A stretch of 64,000 nucleotides of DNA from Actinokineospora auranticolor (GTDB taxonomy: Bacteria > Actinomycetota > Actinomycetes > Mycobacteriales > Pseudonocardiaceae): NCBI RefSeq assembly GCF_002934265.1, contig NZ_PTIX01000010.1, forward strand, positions 62,001 through 126,000. Reading direction: 5' to 3'. A program made the translations under genes and the position numbers. Below the pieces are notes generated by a model. That model was not told where the DNA came from and did no database searches. It saw only the letters and a list, made by a program, of their open reading frames with translations. Of this stretch, positions 11,480-20,067 are shown one piece after another; the first letter of the stretch is position 1; every line of letters begins with the position of its first letter.

Positions 11480-12079
11480 ATGCGGATCGGGGTCATCGGC
11501 GCGGGCAACGTGGGCTCGGCGCTGGCGGCGGTGTGGGCGCGGGCCGGGCACGAGATCGTCGTCGGCAGCCGCACGCACGACCGGGCCAAGGAAGTGGCGG
11601 AGCGGGTCGGCGGCACGGCCGTACCGGTGCGGGAGGTGGGGGCGGCCGGTGACGCGGTGCTGCTGGCCGTGCCGTGGGCGAGCGTCGACGAGGCGCTGGC
11701 CGCCGCGGGCGCGGCCGAGGGGGTGTTCGCCGGGAAGCCGCTCATCGACCCGACGAACGCGGTGAACCACGGCAAGGGCGAGGTGCTCGTGGAGTCGGCC
11801 GCCGCGCACGTCGCCGGGATCGCCACCGGCGCGCACGTGGTGAAGGCGTTCAACCTGCTCCCGGCCGCCGCCTGGGGCACCACGGCGCCGGTGGTCCCCG
11901 TCTGCGGTGACGACCCGGCGGCGGTCTCGACCGTCCTGGGGCTCGTCGGCGACGTCGGTGCCACCGGCGTGCACCTCGGTGGTCTGGACCGGGCCCGGCA
12001 GGTCGAGCAGGTGGCGGGGTTCGTCATCGGCCTGATCTTCCAGGGCATCGACCCGACGCGCGCGCTACCCCGGGAATAG
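11480..12079 (+). CDS. NADPH-dependent F420 reductase-like oxidoreductase
   Basis: 199-residue Rossmann protein of the F420H2:NADP oxidoreductase/NAD-binding family. The dinucleotide fold begins at once with IGVIGAGNVGSALA. SR-x-H after the second strand (VVGSRTHDRA) suggests preference for NADP(H). A conserved HVVKAFN motif lies mid-protein. ATG 11480 follows GGAGG (11471-11475). True F420 reductases and the related NADPH:quinone or dinucleotide-binding proteins cannot be told apart here. The divergent HxlR regulator is probably its controller. Confidence 0.8.
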   Translation: MRIGVIGAGNVGSALAAVWARAGHEIVVGSRTHDRAKEVAERVGGTAVPVREVGAAGDAVLLAVPWASVDEALAAAGAAEGVFAGKPLIDPTNAVNHGKGEVLVESAAAHVAGIATGAHVVKAFNLLPAAAWGTTAPVVPVCGDDPAAVSTVLGLVGDVGATGVHLGGLDRARQVEQVAGFVIGLIFQGIDPTRALPRE

Positions 12080-12118
12080 ACCGTTCCCCCCAGGAGTGGA
12101 GCCCTTGGGGGGAACGGT
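12080..12118 (+). terminator. Rho-independent terminator after the oxidoreductase gene
   Basis: A perfect 12-bp inverted repeat (12080-12091 with 12107-12118, ACCGTTCCCCCC and its complement) with a 15-base loop starts at the stop codon of the oxidoreductase gene. No T run. Confidence 0.7.
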
Positions 12119-12202
12119 GGTTGGACCGCGGTGCGGCCGCCGGGCCGGGTACACCGGCGACCGCTCCGCGTGGTCTATTCGGTTATCGGTTGTTCAGCCG
12201 AC

Positions 12203-14626
12203 TCAGCACGGGCCGAGGTCGGTCCAGACGCCCCACTGACCGCTCAGGTCCGGCCGGTCGCCCTGGGTCCACCACTTGTTGCGGTACTGCCTGCCGTTGT
12301 AGGACACGGTCTGGCCACCGTTGTAGACCTTCGCGGCGTCCCACGGAGCGGCGGTGCAGTTGCTCGGCGGGGTGCTGCTGCTGGGCGGGGTCGACGAGCT
12401 CGGCGGGGTCGACGAGCTGGGCGGCGTACTGCTGCTCGGCGGCGTCGACGAACTCGGCGGGGTGCTGCTGCTCGGCGGGGTGGTGCTCGACGACGGCGGC
12501 GTGGTGCCGCCGGTGCCGCGCAGCCAGTCCTGCTTCGCGGTGTAGCTCTTGCCGCCGAAGGTGATGGTGATGTTCGACGGGGTCGCGATCGGGAGGTAGT
12601 AGGAGAACTGGACCTCCGCGCTGGCACCGGGGGCCAGGCTCTGCCACGAGGGCAGCTTCAGCGAGAACCGGTGCAGGTCGCCCTTCAGGCCACCGATGTT
12701 GTTGCCGCTGTGCTCGGTGGAGATGGTCGACAGGCTCCAGCCGGACTGCTGGCCGATGGTCGGCGGCGCCGAGGTCCCGTAGTCGAACTGGAGCTCGGTG
12801 CCACCCGGCAGGGTCTGGGTGGAGTTGTTGATGACCTTGGCCTTGGGGGTGATCGGGTAGTTCGAGTCACCCACCGGGAAGCCGCCGAACTCGAACTTCA
12901 CGTCCAGCACGTCGGTCGGCATGGTGCGCTTGGCCTTGGTGTTGCCGTAGGGCGCGGCGGTCTTGAACTTGTTGTACAGCAGCGTGGTCAGGGTGTCGCC
13001 CATGAACCACTCGCCCTTGGTCTGGTCGTAGGCGTAGTCACCCGCCAGCTCCCAGATCATGATCCCGCCGAGGCCCTTGTCGGCGACGTACTGCGCCTTG
13101 GTGCCGAGCGACTGCTCGTCCTCAGTGGACAGGAAGACCTTCTTCTCGGCGTTCCACAGCCACGGCGCGACCAGCGTCGAGTCGTAGTTGCGGGTGTAGG
13201 TGCCGGTGACGCGGTCCGCCGGGTTCTTCACCGGGTCGAGGCCGTAGGAGGCGGCGTAGCTGCCGAGCTTGCCCTCCTGCAGGTTCTTGGTGTGCCACAG
13301 CGGGTTGGAGCCCGCGGGCACCTCGGAACCCTTGGTGTCCTGGTCGTGCCAGAGGTTGTCGGCGCCGATGGCGCCGTTGCCGCAGGAGACCTTGGAGCCG
13401 ACGGTTCCGCCGGTTCCCGGTGGGCACTTGGTCTGGTCCGGCAGTGGCGCCGAACCCCAGAGGCCGTTGGTGCCGCCGGTGACGCCCTGCCAACCGCGGG
13501 TGTAGTACGGGACGCCGAGGTTGATCCGGCCCGCGCCCATCGCGCCGCGGAAGTAGTGGTACGCCCAGTCGCTGTTCAGGTAACCGAGCTGACCGTATTG
13601 CGCGGTGGTGTAGTACTGCCAGAAGTTCAGCTCCGCGTCCTTGCCGTCGTCGTAGAGGGCGGCGTTCGGACCGACGAAGTTGTTCCACGCACCGTGCAGG
13701 TCGTAGGTCATCATGTTCAGGTAGTCCAGGTACTGAGTGACCTGGTAGGTGTCCATGCCGCGCAGCATGTAGCCCGAGGACGGGGCGGCGACCGACAGCG
13801 AGTAGTACTTGTTGTCGGCGACGGCGGCCGCGTCCAGCTTCTCCCGCAGCGTCTTCATCAGCGTGACGTAGTTGGCCATCAGCTTGGCGCGGCGCGGGTT
13901 GGAGATGGAGAAGTCGTCCGGGTTGCCGGAGTTGTTCATCGACGTGGCGTACTCGTAGTCGATGTCCACGCCGTTGAACCCGTACTTGCGGATGAAGTCG
14001 ACCGCCGAGTCCGCGAAGGTGTTGATCTTCGCCGGGCTGTCGGTCATGGTGTAGAAGCCGCCGTCGGCCACGCGCTTGCCGTCGTCACCGATGTAGCCAC
14101 CGGTCTCGGCCCAGCCGCCGATGGAGATCAGCGTCTTCACGTTCGGGTGCTGCTTCTTGTACTTGTTCAGCAGGTTGAAGTGACCCTTGTACGGCAGCGT
14201 CGGGTCCATCTCGGCGCCGGGGATGCCGGGCCACTCCATGCCGGTCGCGGCGTTGTCGGGGCCGTCGCCACCCACCGAGACCTTGCCCTGCCCGTCGATG
14301 TGGGCGAAGGCGTAGTTGATGTGGGTGATCTTGTCCCACGGGATGTTGCTGGCCAGGTAGGCGGGCTGCCCGTTCTTGCCGGTGCGCCAGCTGGTGAAGT
14401 AGCCGATCACTCGGCGGGGGTGGTCGGCGCCCATCTTCTCGCGGCCGTCGGTGTCGTACGCGAGGCAGTAGGGGACGGCCAGGTTGCCGGTCTGCGCCAG
14501 GCCGTCGGGACGGCACTGGGAGTTGTCGGCGGCCTGGGCGGGGTTGCTTGGCGACGCGGCGATTGCCACGGTGATGCCGGAGAGCAGAGTCAGCAAGAGG
14601 AGCAGGGGAAGGCTCTTTCTGACCAC
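12203..14626 (-). CDS. Secreted GH18 chitinase with carbohydrate-binding modules
   Basis: 807-residue secreted endochitinase. Signal peptide about 1-33. The GH18 barrel (about 70-560) carries the catalytic signature D221-I-D223-Y-E225 after GFNGV, with the SIGGW strand motif at about 168-172, and a large insertion before the barrel ends. A beta-sandwich module follows (about 565-705). Then comes a linker built from repeated T-P-P-S-S-S units (about 708-755). Last is a CBM5/12 chitin-binding module with the WWTQGD aromatic signature. GTG 14626 has AGGAGG upstream. Two DasR operators lie 60-95 bp upstream, so it is very likely induced by chitin-derived GlcNAc. The linker repeats are slippage-prone but intact. 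Confidence 0.93.
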   Translation of the reverse strand: MVRKSLPLLLLLTLLSGITVAIAASPSNPAQAADNSQCRPDGLAQTGNLAVPYCLAYDTDGREKMGADHPRRVIGYFTSWRTGKNGQPAYLASNIPWDKITHINYAFAHIDGQGKVSVGGDGPDNAATGMEWPGIPGAEMDPTLPYKGHFNLLNKYKKQHPNVKTLISIGGWAETGGYIGDDGKRVADGGFYTMTDSPAKINTFADSAVDFIRKYGFNGVDIDYEYATSMNNSGNPDDFSISNPRRAKLMANYVTLMKTLREKLDAAAVADNKYYSLSVAAPSSGYMLRGMDTYQVTQYLDYLNMMTYDLHGAWNNFVGPNAALYDDGKDAELNFWQYYTTAQYGQLGYLNSDWAYHYFRGAMGAGRINLGVPYYTRGWQGVTGGTNGLWGSAPLPDQTKCPPGTGGTVGSKVSCGNGAIGADNLWHDQDTKGSEVPAGSNPLWHTKNLQEGKLGSYAASYGLDPVKNPADRVTGTYTRNYDSTLVAPWLWNAEKKVFLSTEDEQSLGTKAQYVADKGLGGIMIWELAGDYAYDQTKGEWFMGDTLTTLLYNKFKTAAPYGNTKAKRTMPTDVLDVKFEFGGFPVGDSNYPITPKAKVINNSTQTLPGGTELQFDYGTSAPPTIGQQSGWSLSTISTEHSGNNIGGLKGDLHRFSLKLPSWQSLAPGASAEVQFSYYLPIATPSNITITFGGKSYTAKQDWLRGTGGTTPPSSSTTPPSSSTPPSSSTPPSSSTPPSSSTPPSSSTPPSSSTPPSNCTAAPWDAAKVYNGGQTVSYNGRQYRNKWWTQGDRPDLSGQWGVWTDLGPC

Positions 14627-14684
14627 GCTTCACCTCCTGGGGGACAAGTGGAGCCTGGGACGCAGGGTTGAAGAGGATCGTAAG

Positions 14685-14696
14685 TGGTCTAAACCA
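14685..14696. promoter_or_regulatory. DasR-responsive element (dre), distal copy, chitinase promoter
   Basis: TGGTCTAAACCA differs from the dre core TGGTCTAGACCA at one position and has AG flanks (AGTGGTCT...). It lies about 60 bp upstream of the GH18 chitinase start, in the intergenic region shared with the M14 gene. DasR is a GntR-family repressor released by phosphorylated amino sugars. Confidence 0.7.
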
Positions 14697-14707
14697 ACTA
14701 ACTCAAC

Positions 14708-14719
14708 CGGTCTAGACCA
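14708..14719. promoter_or_regulatory. DasR-responsive element (dre), second copy
   Basis: CGGTCTAGACCA has one mismatch to the dre core. Its centre is 23 bp from that of the first copy, about two helical turns. The pair suggests cooperative binding at the chitinase promoter. The rest of the 14627-15047 gap shows no gene. Confidence 0.7.
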
Positions 14720-15047
14720 ATTATTCTTTCCCACTCTGACCGGACAAACGTCCCACGATCACCTGAATGGCCGCACCGGAGCACTCCCCAATAGTCCTAG
14801 ATGGACGATCAGCCCGGGTGATCGCGGCACCCGGCAGCGGCCCCCGACGAGCCCTGATCCCAGTTTTCCCAAAGGATCCATAGGAACTCGCTATGCATTG
14901 TTGGGATGGGTGGAGACCGGATGGCGTAGGGCACGCTCTGTGAGTTCCGATCGCGCGCTGTGCACCGCGGCGCGCGCACCGATCAGCGGCGATCGGGCCC
15001 ACCCTGCCTCGGGCTCGGCCGTCGCGAACCGCGAGGAGGTGCGAAGG

Positions 15048-16457
15048 GTGACCATCACCCGCCGCTCCGCGCTGGCGCTGACCGCGGCCGTTGCCGCCGG
15101 GTCCGCGCTGTTCGCCGGAGCACTGCCAGGGGCCACCGCGGCCCCGTCCCAGCCGTCGCAGGCGGTCGCCGACCAGTCCCCCGGCGTCGTCTACCGGGTC
15201 GCGGGCGGCGCGCTGCGCGCCGAGGCCCTGCTGCGCGCCGGGTACGACGTGCTGGAGGACCGCGACGGCGACGACCTGTTCGTCCTCGGCCGGTCCGACA
15301 CCGCGAACCGGTTGCGCGCGGACGGTTTCCGCGCGTCGGTGGAGTCCGTGCTGCCGCCGCTGACGTGGGCCCCGCCCGCGCGCAGCGGCCAGGCCGCCGT
15401 GCTCGACGCGGCGGTCGCCGAGGAGACCTACTACGGCGGCTACCGGACCGTGAACGCCCAGTACGCCCACCTCGACCAGGTGGCCCGCGACCACGCGGCA
15501 CTGGCCACGGTGGTCGACTACGGCGACTCGTGGCGCAAGTCCCGGGGGTCCGGCGGCTACGACCTCAAGGCGATCTGCCTGACGAAGAAGAACGCGGGCG
15601 ACTGCGCGCTCAACCCGAACGCGCCCAAGCCCCGGCTGTTCGTCATGGGCCAGCTGCACGCCCGCGAGATCACCACCGGTGACGTGGCCTACCGCTGGAT
15701 CGACCACCTGACCGACAACTACGGCACCGACGCCCAGGTGACCCAGCTCCTCGACAAGATCGAGGTGTGGGTGGTGCCGATCGCCAACCCGGACGGCGTG
15801 GACATCGTCCAGCGCGGCGGCGGGCGGCCGTACCTGCAGCGCAAGAACGGCAACAACACCAACGGCGCGGGCTGCGGCACCACCGGCGGCTCCAGCCAGG
15901 TCGGCATCGACCTCAACCGCAACACCAGCTCCGGCTTCGGCACCGGCAGCAGCACCCAGCCGTGCTCGGAGACCTACCGCGGCCCCAGCGCCAACTCGGA
16001 GGCGGAGACCAAGGCGCTGCAATCGCTGTGGCGCTCGCTCTACCGCGACCGCCGGGCCACCGGCACGTCCGCGCCCGCACCGGCGGACACCACGGGCATG
16101 GTCATCAGCATGCACAGCTACTCCAACATGGTGCTGTTCCCGTGGGGCTTCAACTCCTCGGTGAAATCGGGCAACGACACCGCGCTGCGCGGCATCGCCA
16201 GGCAGATGGCCTCGCTGGCCGGTGGCTGGCAGTACGGGCAGCCCGGCGAGATCCTCTACAACGCGGGCGGCGCCACCGACGACTGGGTCTACGACGACCT
16301 GGGCGTGTCCAGCTTCGTCTGGGAGATCGGCGGGTCCAGCGGTGCGTGCTCCGGGTTCACCCCGGCCTACTCCTGCCAGACCAGCACGTTCTGGCCGAAG
16401 GTGAAGTCGATGCTGACCTACGCCGCCACCAAGGCCCCGGCGCCGTACGGGAGCTGA
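15048..16457 (+). CDS. Secreted M14 zinc carboxypeptidase
   Basis: 469-residue exported metallocarboxypeptidase of the carboxypeptidase A/T type (M14), which trims C-terminal residues from peptides outside the cell. A long signal peptide with RR (TITRRSALALTAAV) ends near ATAAP. An N-terminal propeptide-like region (about 35-125) precedes the catalytic domain. Zinc ligands are H204-x-x-E207 (QLHAREI) and His356 (SMHSYSN). The catalytic Glu is Glu426 (FVWEIGG). Paired Cys suggest disulphides. GTG 15048 is chosen because AGGAGG sits 8 bases upstream at 15034-15039; the frame stays open further upstream without a ribosome binding site. A terminator follows about 100 bp downstream. Confidence 0.92.
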   Translation: MTITRRSALALTAAVAAGSALFAGALPGATAAPSQPSQAVADQSPGVVYRVAGGALRAEALLRAGYDVLEDRDGDDLFVLGRSDTANRLRADGFRASVESVLPPLTWAPPARSGQAAVLDAAVAEETYYGGYRTVNAQYAHLDQVARDHAALATVVDYGDSWRKSRGSGGYDLKAICLTKKNAGDCALNPNAPKPRLFVMGQLHAREITTGDVAYRWIDHLTDNYGTDAQVTQLLDKIEVWVVPIANPDGVDIVQRGGGRPYLQRKNGNNTNGAGCGTTGGSSQVGIDLNRNTSSGFGTGSSTQPCSETYRGPSANSEAETKALQSLWRSLYRDRRATGTSAPAPADTTGMVISMHSYSNMVLFPWGFNSSVKSGNDTALRGIARQMASLAGGWQYGQPGEILYNAGGATDDWVYDDLGVSSFVWEIGGSSGACSGFTPAYSCQTSTFWPKVKSMLTYAATKAPAPYGS

Positions 16458-16563
16458 GGCGAGGCGAGAAGTCCCATCGGATGGGGAGCGGGTCGAGACA
16501 GGGGCGCCCGCTCCCCCACCTCCACGCGGGCGATGCCTGCGTCCGCGCGGAGGCCCCGGCGGG

Positions 16564-16591
16564 GGCCGGGCGCACCCTCACGCGCCCGGCC
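16564..16591 (+). terminator. Terminator after the M14 carboxypeptidase gene
   Basis: GGCCGGGCGC (16564-16573) pairs perfectly with GCGCCCGGCC (16582-16591) over a 7-base loop, followed by T-rich DNA (CTTTTCC and TTTTTT near 16599-16615). It is one of the few classical-looking terminators here. The remaining gap to 16815 shows no gene. Confidence 0.75.
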
Positions 16592-16815
16592 CTCGCGCTT
16601 TTCCGAAGTTTTTTCTCCACACGCGTGCCCGCAGCCCTTATGGTGTACGCGTTCGGCGGGTCCCAAGCCCTCGCTGTGACCCGCGAGCCGCCGGGCTTGG
16701 CCGTGTCGTGCAGGGGCGCGGCCAAGCCCCGCGGCCGGTTGACCGGTCGTCCGGGGTTTCGCGCACGGGATCCGGCGAGCGCGGTCGCGGGGCGTCACTG
16801 TGCGACAGTGGCCCT

Positions 16816-17301
16816 GTGGACACCCTTGCCGTGGACCTCGCCACCGGTGGCGGCCCCTGGGACGCCGTCGGCGTGCTGTCGGCCGCCGCGGCGGTCTCGT
16901 CCGGACTGGTCGCCGGGATCTTCTTCGCCTTCTCCGTGTTCGTGATGCGCGCGCTCGGCGCGGTGCCCCCGGAGTCGGGCGTGGCCGCCATGCGGTCGAT
17001 CAACCGGGTGATCATCACACCGCTGTTCATCGCCGTGTTCCTCGGCGCGGGCGCGCTCGGCGTCGCGCTCGCGGTGCTCGGCCCGTGGCCGCACGCGGTC
17101 GCGGCGGCGCTCTACGTGGTGGGCGTGTTCGGCGTGACCGGCGCGCGCAACGTGCCGTGGAACAACGAGCTCGACGCGCTGACGCCGGGCACCGCCGAGG
17201 CAGCCGCGTACTGGGCGGGCTACCTGCGGCGGTGGACGGCGTGGAACCACGTTCGAACGGTCGCCTCGACAGGAGCGACCGTGCTGTACGTGATCACGTG
17301 A
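16816..17301 (+). CDS. DUF1772-family membrane protein (anthrone-oxygenase-like)
   Basis: 161-residue integral membrane protein with four predicted helices (about 18-40, 55-75, 80-100 and the C-terminus) and the DUF1772 hallmarks: GIFFAFSVFVMRAL, a conserved MRSINRVI segment and NVPWNNELDAL in the second half. Members are annotated as anthrone oxygenases in fungi, but bacterial ones are mostly uncharacterised. GTG 16816 is chosen because the conserved family N-terminus begins there; no ribosome binding site is visible, so the transcript may be leaderless. It stands alone. Confidence 0.75.
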   Translation: MDTLAVDLATGGGPWDAVGVLSAAAAVSSGLVAGIFFAFSVFVMRALGAVPPESGVAAMRSINRVIITPLFIAVFLGAGALGVALAVLGPWPHAVAAALYVVGVFGVTGARNVPWNNELDALTPGTAEAAAYWAGYLRRWTAWNHVRTVASTGATVLYVIT

Positions 17302-17438
17302 CCCACGATCAGATGACTATCGGACACCCCGGTGCCAACCGGAAAGCCGCAGAGCGAAACGCCTGACCCCCAGGCCCCCGCGTTCCCCCACCGGGCGCAG
17401 TGGACCACCCCGGTCGGCCCACACCCGCTCCGGCTCGC

Positions 17439-17678
17439 TCAGTCGCACTCGATCATCGGCGGCGCCGCGGGCGCGGGCACCCGGCGGGCGTCGCGCAGTC
17501 TTCGGCACAGCTCCTCGACGAGGTAGTCGTTCGCGTCGTGGTCGTTGACGTCGGCGTTGGCGAGGAAGAACCCCAGCAGCGCCTCGGCCGCGTCGTCGCG
17601 GTCGACGATCACCGGGTCGGCGACCGATCGCACGGAGCCGGAACCGAACTCGGCGGCCCGGTAACCATTCTCGTACAT
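17439..17678 (-). CDS. Small acidic hypothetical protein
   Basis: 79 residues from ATG 17678, preceded by a G-rich ribosome binding site (GAGGGGGTGGGGG). The protein is rich in Asp/Glu, with DRDDAAEALLGFFLANADVN as a likely helix and a Pro-rich end (RRVPAPAAPPMIECD). No signal peptide, membrane segment or known domain. The strong third-position G/C bias supports real coding. It is unrecognised and stands alone between the DUF1772 gene and the amylase cluster. Confidence 0.55.
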   Translation of the reverse strand: MYENGYRAAEFGSGSVRSVADPVIVDRDDAAEALLGFFLANADVNDHDANDYLVEELCRRLRDARRVPAPAAPPMIECD

Positions 17679-17875
17679 ATCCCCCACCCCCTCACGGTGT
17701 GACCGTGTGGCGGTCACGGTTCCAATATGCCACCCAAACGCCAGTCCGTGATCACGATCGGGTGAATTAGCCCGCACTTTTTCACCACCGGGCCGGAAGA
17801 ACCGGCGACGTTGGCCCGGTTCCCCGGCATAACGCCGCCAAACGGGGCATCACCCGGCTATTTCGCAAACACTGA

Positions 17876-17892
17876 TCTGCAACTTGCAGATT
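17876..17892. promoter_or_regulatory. Candidate LacI/MalR-type operator upstream of the GH13 gene
   Basis: ATCTGCAACTTGCAGAT is a perfect 17-bp palindrome in a 567-bp non-coding stretch (17679-18245), about 355 bp ahead of the alpha-glucosidase start. CTTGCAG/CTGCAAG elements of this kind are known in streptomycete amylase and maltose promoters bound by MalR. The match is seen; the regulator is inference. The remainder of the gap shows no convincing gene. Confidence 0.45.
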
Positions 17893-18245
17893 TACGTTCT
17901 CGCAGCTCAAGTCCATGACGAGGGCATAACGTCAGGTCATTACGCCGGTGGTATACCCGGAACGCAACGTCGGATCCGACTGTCCGGACACCGATATCCG
18001 AGAATCGTGCGCGCGGACCGAACCCTCCAAGAACCGACGGCGGGACGAATCACACGCGCCGCATACCGAAACTCGCGATGACCGCGACGGACGTATCCGC
18101 GAAGAATAGCGTCAGCCAAAAATGGCAAACGGGTGATCGAAATACACACCCGGGGGAACCAGCGGGTTGCGGACGGGCGAAGACTTCCTGCCCTCCGCGA
18201 CCGCTGCTAGCGTCGAACCACCCGCCCGCACGAGGAGGTAGCTCC

Positions 18246-19841
18246 ATGCACGGGACCGGCGAACCCCTGTCCGGGGACTGGTGGCGCGACGCGGTGCTGT
18301 ATGAAGTCTACATCCGTAGTTTTTCCGACGCCAACGGGGATGGCGTCGGCGACCTCCCCGGACTCCGTTCCCGCCTCGACCACCTCGCTGACCTGGGCGT
18401 GGACGCCCTGTGGGTCACCCCGTTCACCACCTCCCCGATGGCCGACGGCGGGTACGACGTGGCCGATTACCGCGACGTGGACCCGACTTTCGGTTCGCTG
18501 GACGACGCCAGGGGCCTGGTCGCCGACGCGCACGCGCGCGGGCTCAAGGTCGTCGTGGACCTGGTCCCCAACCACACCTCCTCGGCGCACGCGTGGTTCA
18601 CCGAGGCACTCGCCGCCGGTCCGGGCTCGCCCGCGCGGGCGCGGTACGTCTTCCGGGACGGGCGCGGCCCCGGTGGCGAGCGCCCGCCCAACGACTGGGA
18701 ATCGGTCTTCGGCGGCCTGGCCTGGACCCGCGTCCCGGACGGGCAGTGGTACCTGCACCTGTTCGACGTGACCCAGCCGGACTTGGACTGGACCAACGAG
18801 GAGGTGCGCGCGGAGTTCCGCGCCATCCTGCGGTTCTGGCTGGACCTGGGGGTGGACGGCTTCCGGGTGGACGTCGCGCACGGCATGGTCAAGCGCGACG
18901 GCCTGCCCGACGTCGGCGCGGCGGGCCAGCACGGGCTGCGGCACACCCGCGAGCTGCCGTACTGGGACCAGGACGGCGTGCACGAGATCTACCGCGACTG
19001 GCGCAAGGTCCTCGACACCTACCGGCCGCCGCGCGTGGCCGTGGCCGAGGCGTGGACCACCGGCGCCGACCGCACGGCCCGCTACGTGCGCCCCGACGAG
19101 CTGCACCAGGCCTTCAACTTCCACTACCTGACCGCCGAGTGGGACGCCGCGGCGCTCCGCGCGGTGATCACCGGGTCGATCGCCGCGATGGCCCCGGTCG
19201 GCGCGCCCGCCACCTGGGTGCTGTCCAACCACGACGTCACCCGGCACGTGACCCGCTACGGCGGCGGCGCGACCGGGCTGCGCCGGGCCAGGGCCGCCGC
19301 GCTGCTGACGCTGGCGCTGCCGGGCTCGGTCTACCTCTACCAAGGGGAGGAGCTCGGTCTGCCGGAGGTGACCGACCTGCCCGACGAGGTGCTGCGCGAC
19401 CCGACCTGGGCGCGCTCGGGGCACACCGACCGGGGCCGAGACGGCTGCCGCGTGCCGCTGCCGTGGGACACCGGGGGCAGCGCGCTGGGCTTCGGCCCGG
19501 ACGGGTCGACGCCGTGGCTGCCGCAGCCCGCCGACTGGGCCGGGCTGTCCGTGGCCGCGCAGAGCCGTGAGCACGGCTCGACTCTCGAGCTGTACCGGGC
19601 GGCACTGCGGCTGCGCCGGGAGTCGCCGGAGTTGCGCTCGGACACGCCGCTCACGTGGCTCGACGCGGGGCCGGAGGTGCTGGCGCTGCGCCGGGGCGGG
19701 TTCGGCTGCGCGGTCAACCTGGGCGCGGCACCGGCGCGGATGCCCGCGTCCGGTGTGCTGCTCGCCTCGGGACCGTACACAGTGGACGGTCCGGACGTGG
19801 TGCTGCCGCCCGACACCGCCGTGTGGTGGCGCGCCGGGTGA
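18246..19841 (+). CDS. GH13 alpha-glucosidase / oligo-glucosidase
   Basis: 531-residue cytoplasmic GH13 enzyme (no signal peptide), of the oligo-1,6-glucosidase/alpha-glucosidase subfamily that splits short alpha-glucosides. Region I reads DLVPNHTS. The nucleophile is Asp209 in GFRVDVAHG, the acid/base Glu268 in VAEAW, and the transition-state stabiliser Asp330 in SNHDVTRH. The C-terminal beta domain is short. ATG 18246 is preceded by GAGGAGG. It lies ahead of an alpha-glucoside-type ABC importer on the same strand, so it probably hydrolyses what that importer brings in. A palindromic operator candidate lies upstream at 17876. Confidence 0.92.
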   Translation: MHGTGEPLSGDWWRDAVLYEVYIRSFSDANGDGVGDLPGLRSRLDHLADLGVDALWVTPFTTSPMADGGYDVADYRDVDPTFGSLDDARGLVADAHARGLKVVVDLVPNHTSSAHAWFTEALAAGPGSPARARYVFRDGRGPGGERPPNDWESVFGGLAWTRVPDGQWYLHLFDVTQPDLDWTNEEVRAEFRAILRFWLDLGVDGFRVDVAHGMVKRDGLPDVGAAGQHGLRHTRELPYWDQDGVHEIYRDWRKVLDTYRPPRVAVAEAWTTGADRTARYVRPDELHQAFNFHYLTAEWDAAALRAVITGSIAAMAPVGAPATWVLSNHDVTRHVTRYGGGATGLRRARAAALLTLALPGSVYLYQGEELGLPEVTDLPDEVLRDPTWARSGHTDRGRDGCRVPLPWDTGGSALGFGPDGSTPWLPQPADWAGLSVAAQSREHGSTLELYRAALRLRRESPELRSDTPLTWLDAGPEVLALRRGGFGCAVNLGAAPARMPASGVLLASGPYTVDGPDVVLPPDTAVWWRAG

Positions 19842-20067
19842 CCGGCCGACGTTCCAGGATGCCCCAGGTCCCGCCGCCGCACCAGGGTGGTTGATCTCTT
19901 TCCTGGGAAAGCGTCATCCGGTTGTCGCACTGGGCGTCACGAAACAGTAACAACGTGCCACGGTGCATGTTCACGGCCCGGGCCGGGCGAGAACAGTTCG
20001 ACCATCACCTAGCCCACGCCCACGGCGAGCGGAACCCGGGGCGCGGCAACGCTTTCCGGGAGGCGTC

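Noticed and set aside
12131-14671. Long plus-strand frame antisense to the GH18 chitinase
   Set aside because: Shadow of the chitinase codons; Val/Gly/Arg-rich with no recognisable fold.
17884-18081. Small plus-strand frame starting within the palindrome before the GH13 gene
   Set aside because: No ribosome binding site, mixed codon positions and no domain; the palindrome is better read as an operator.
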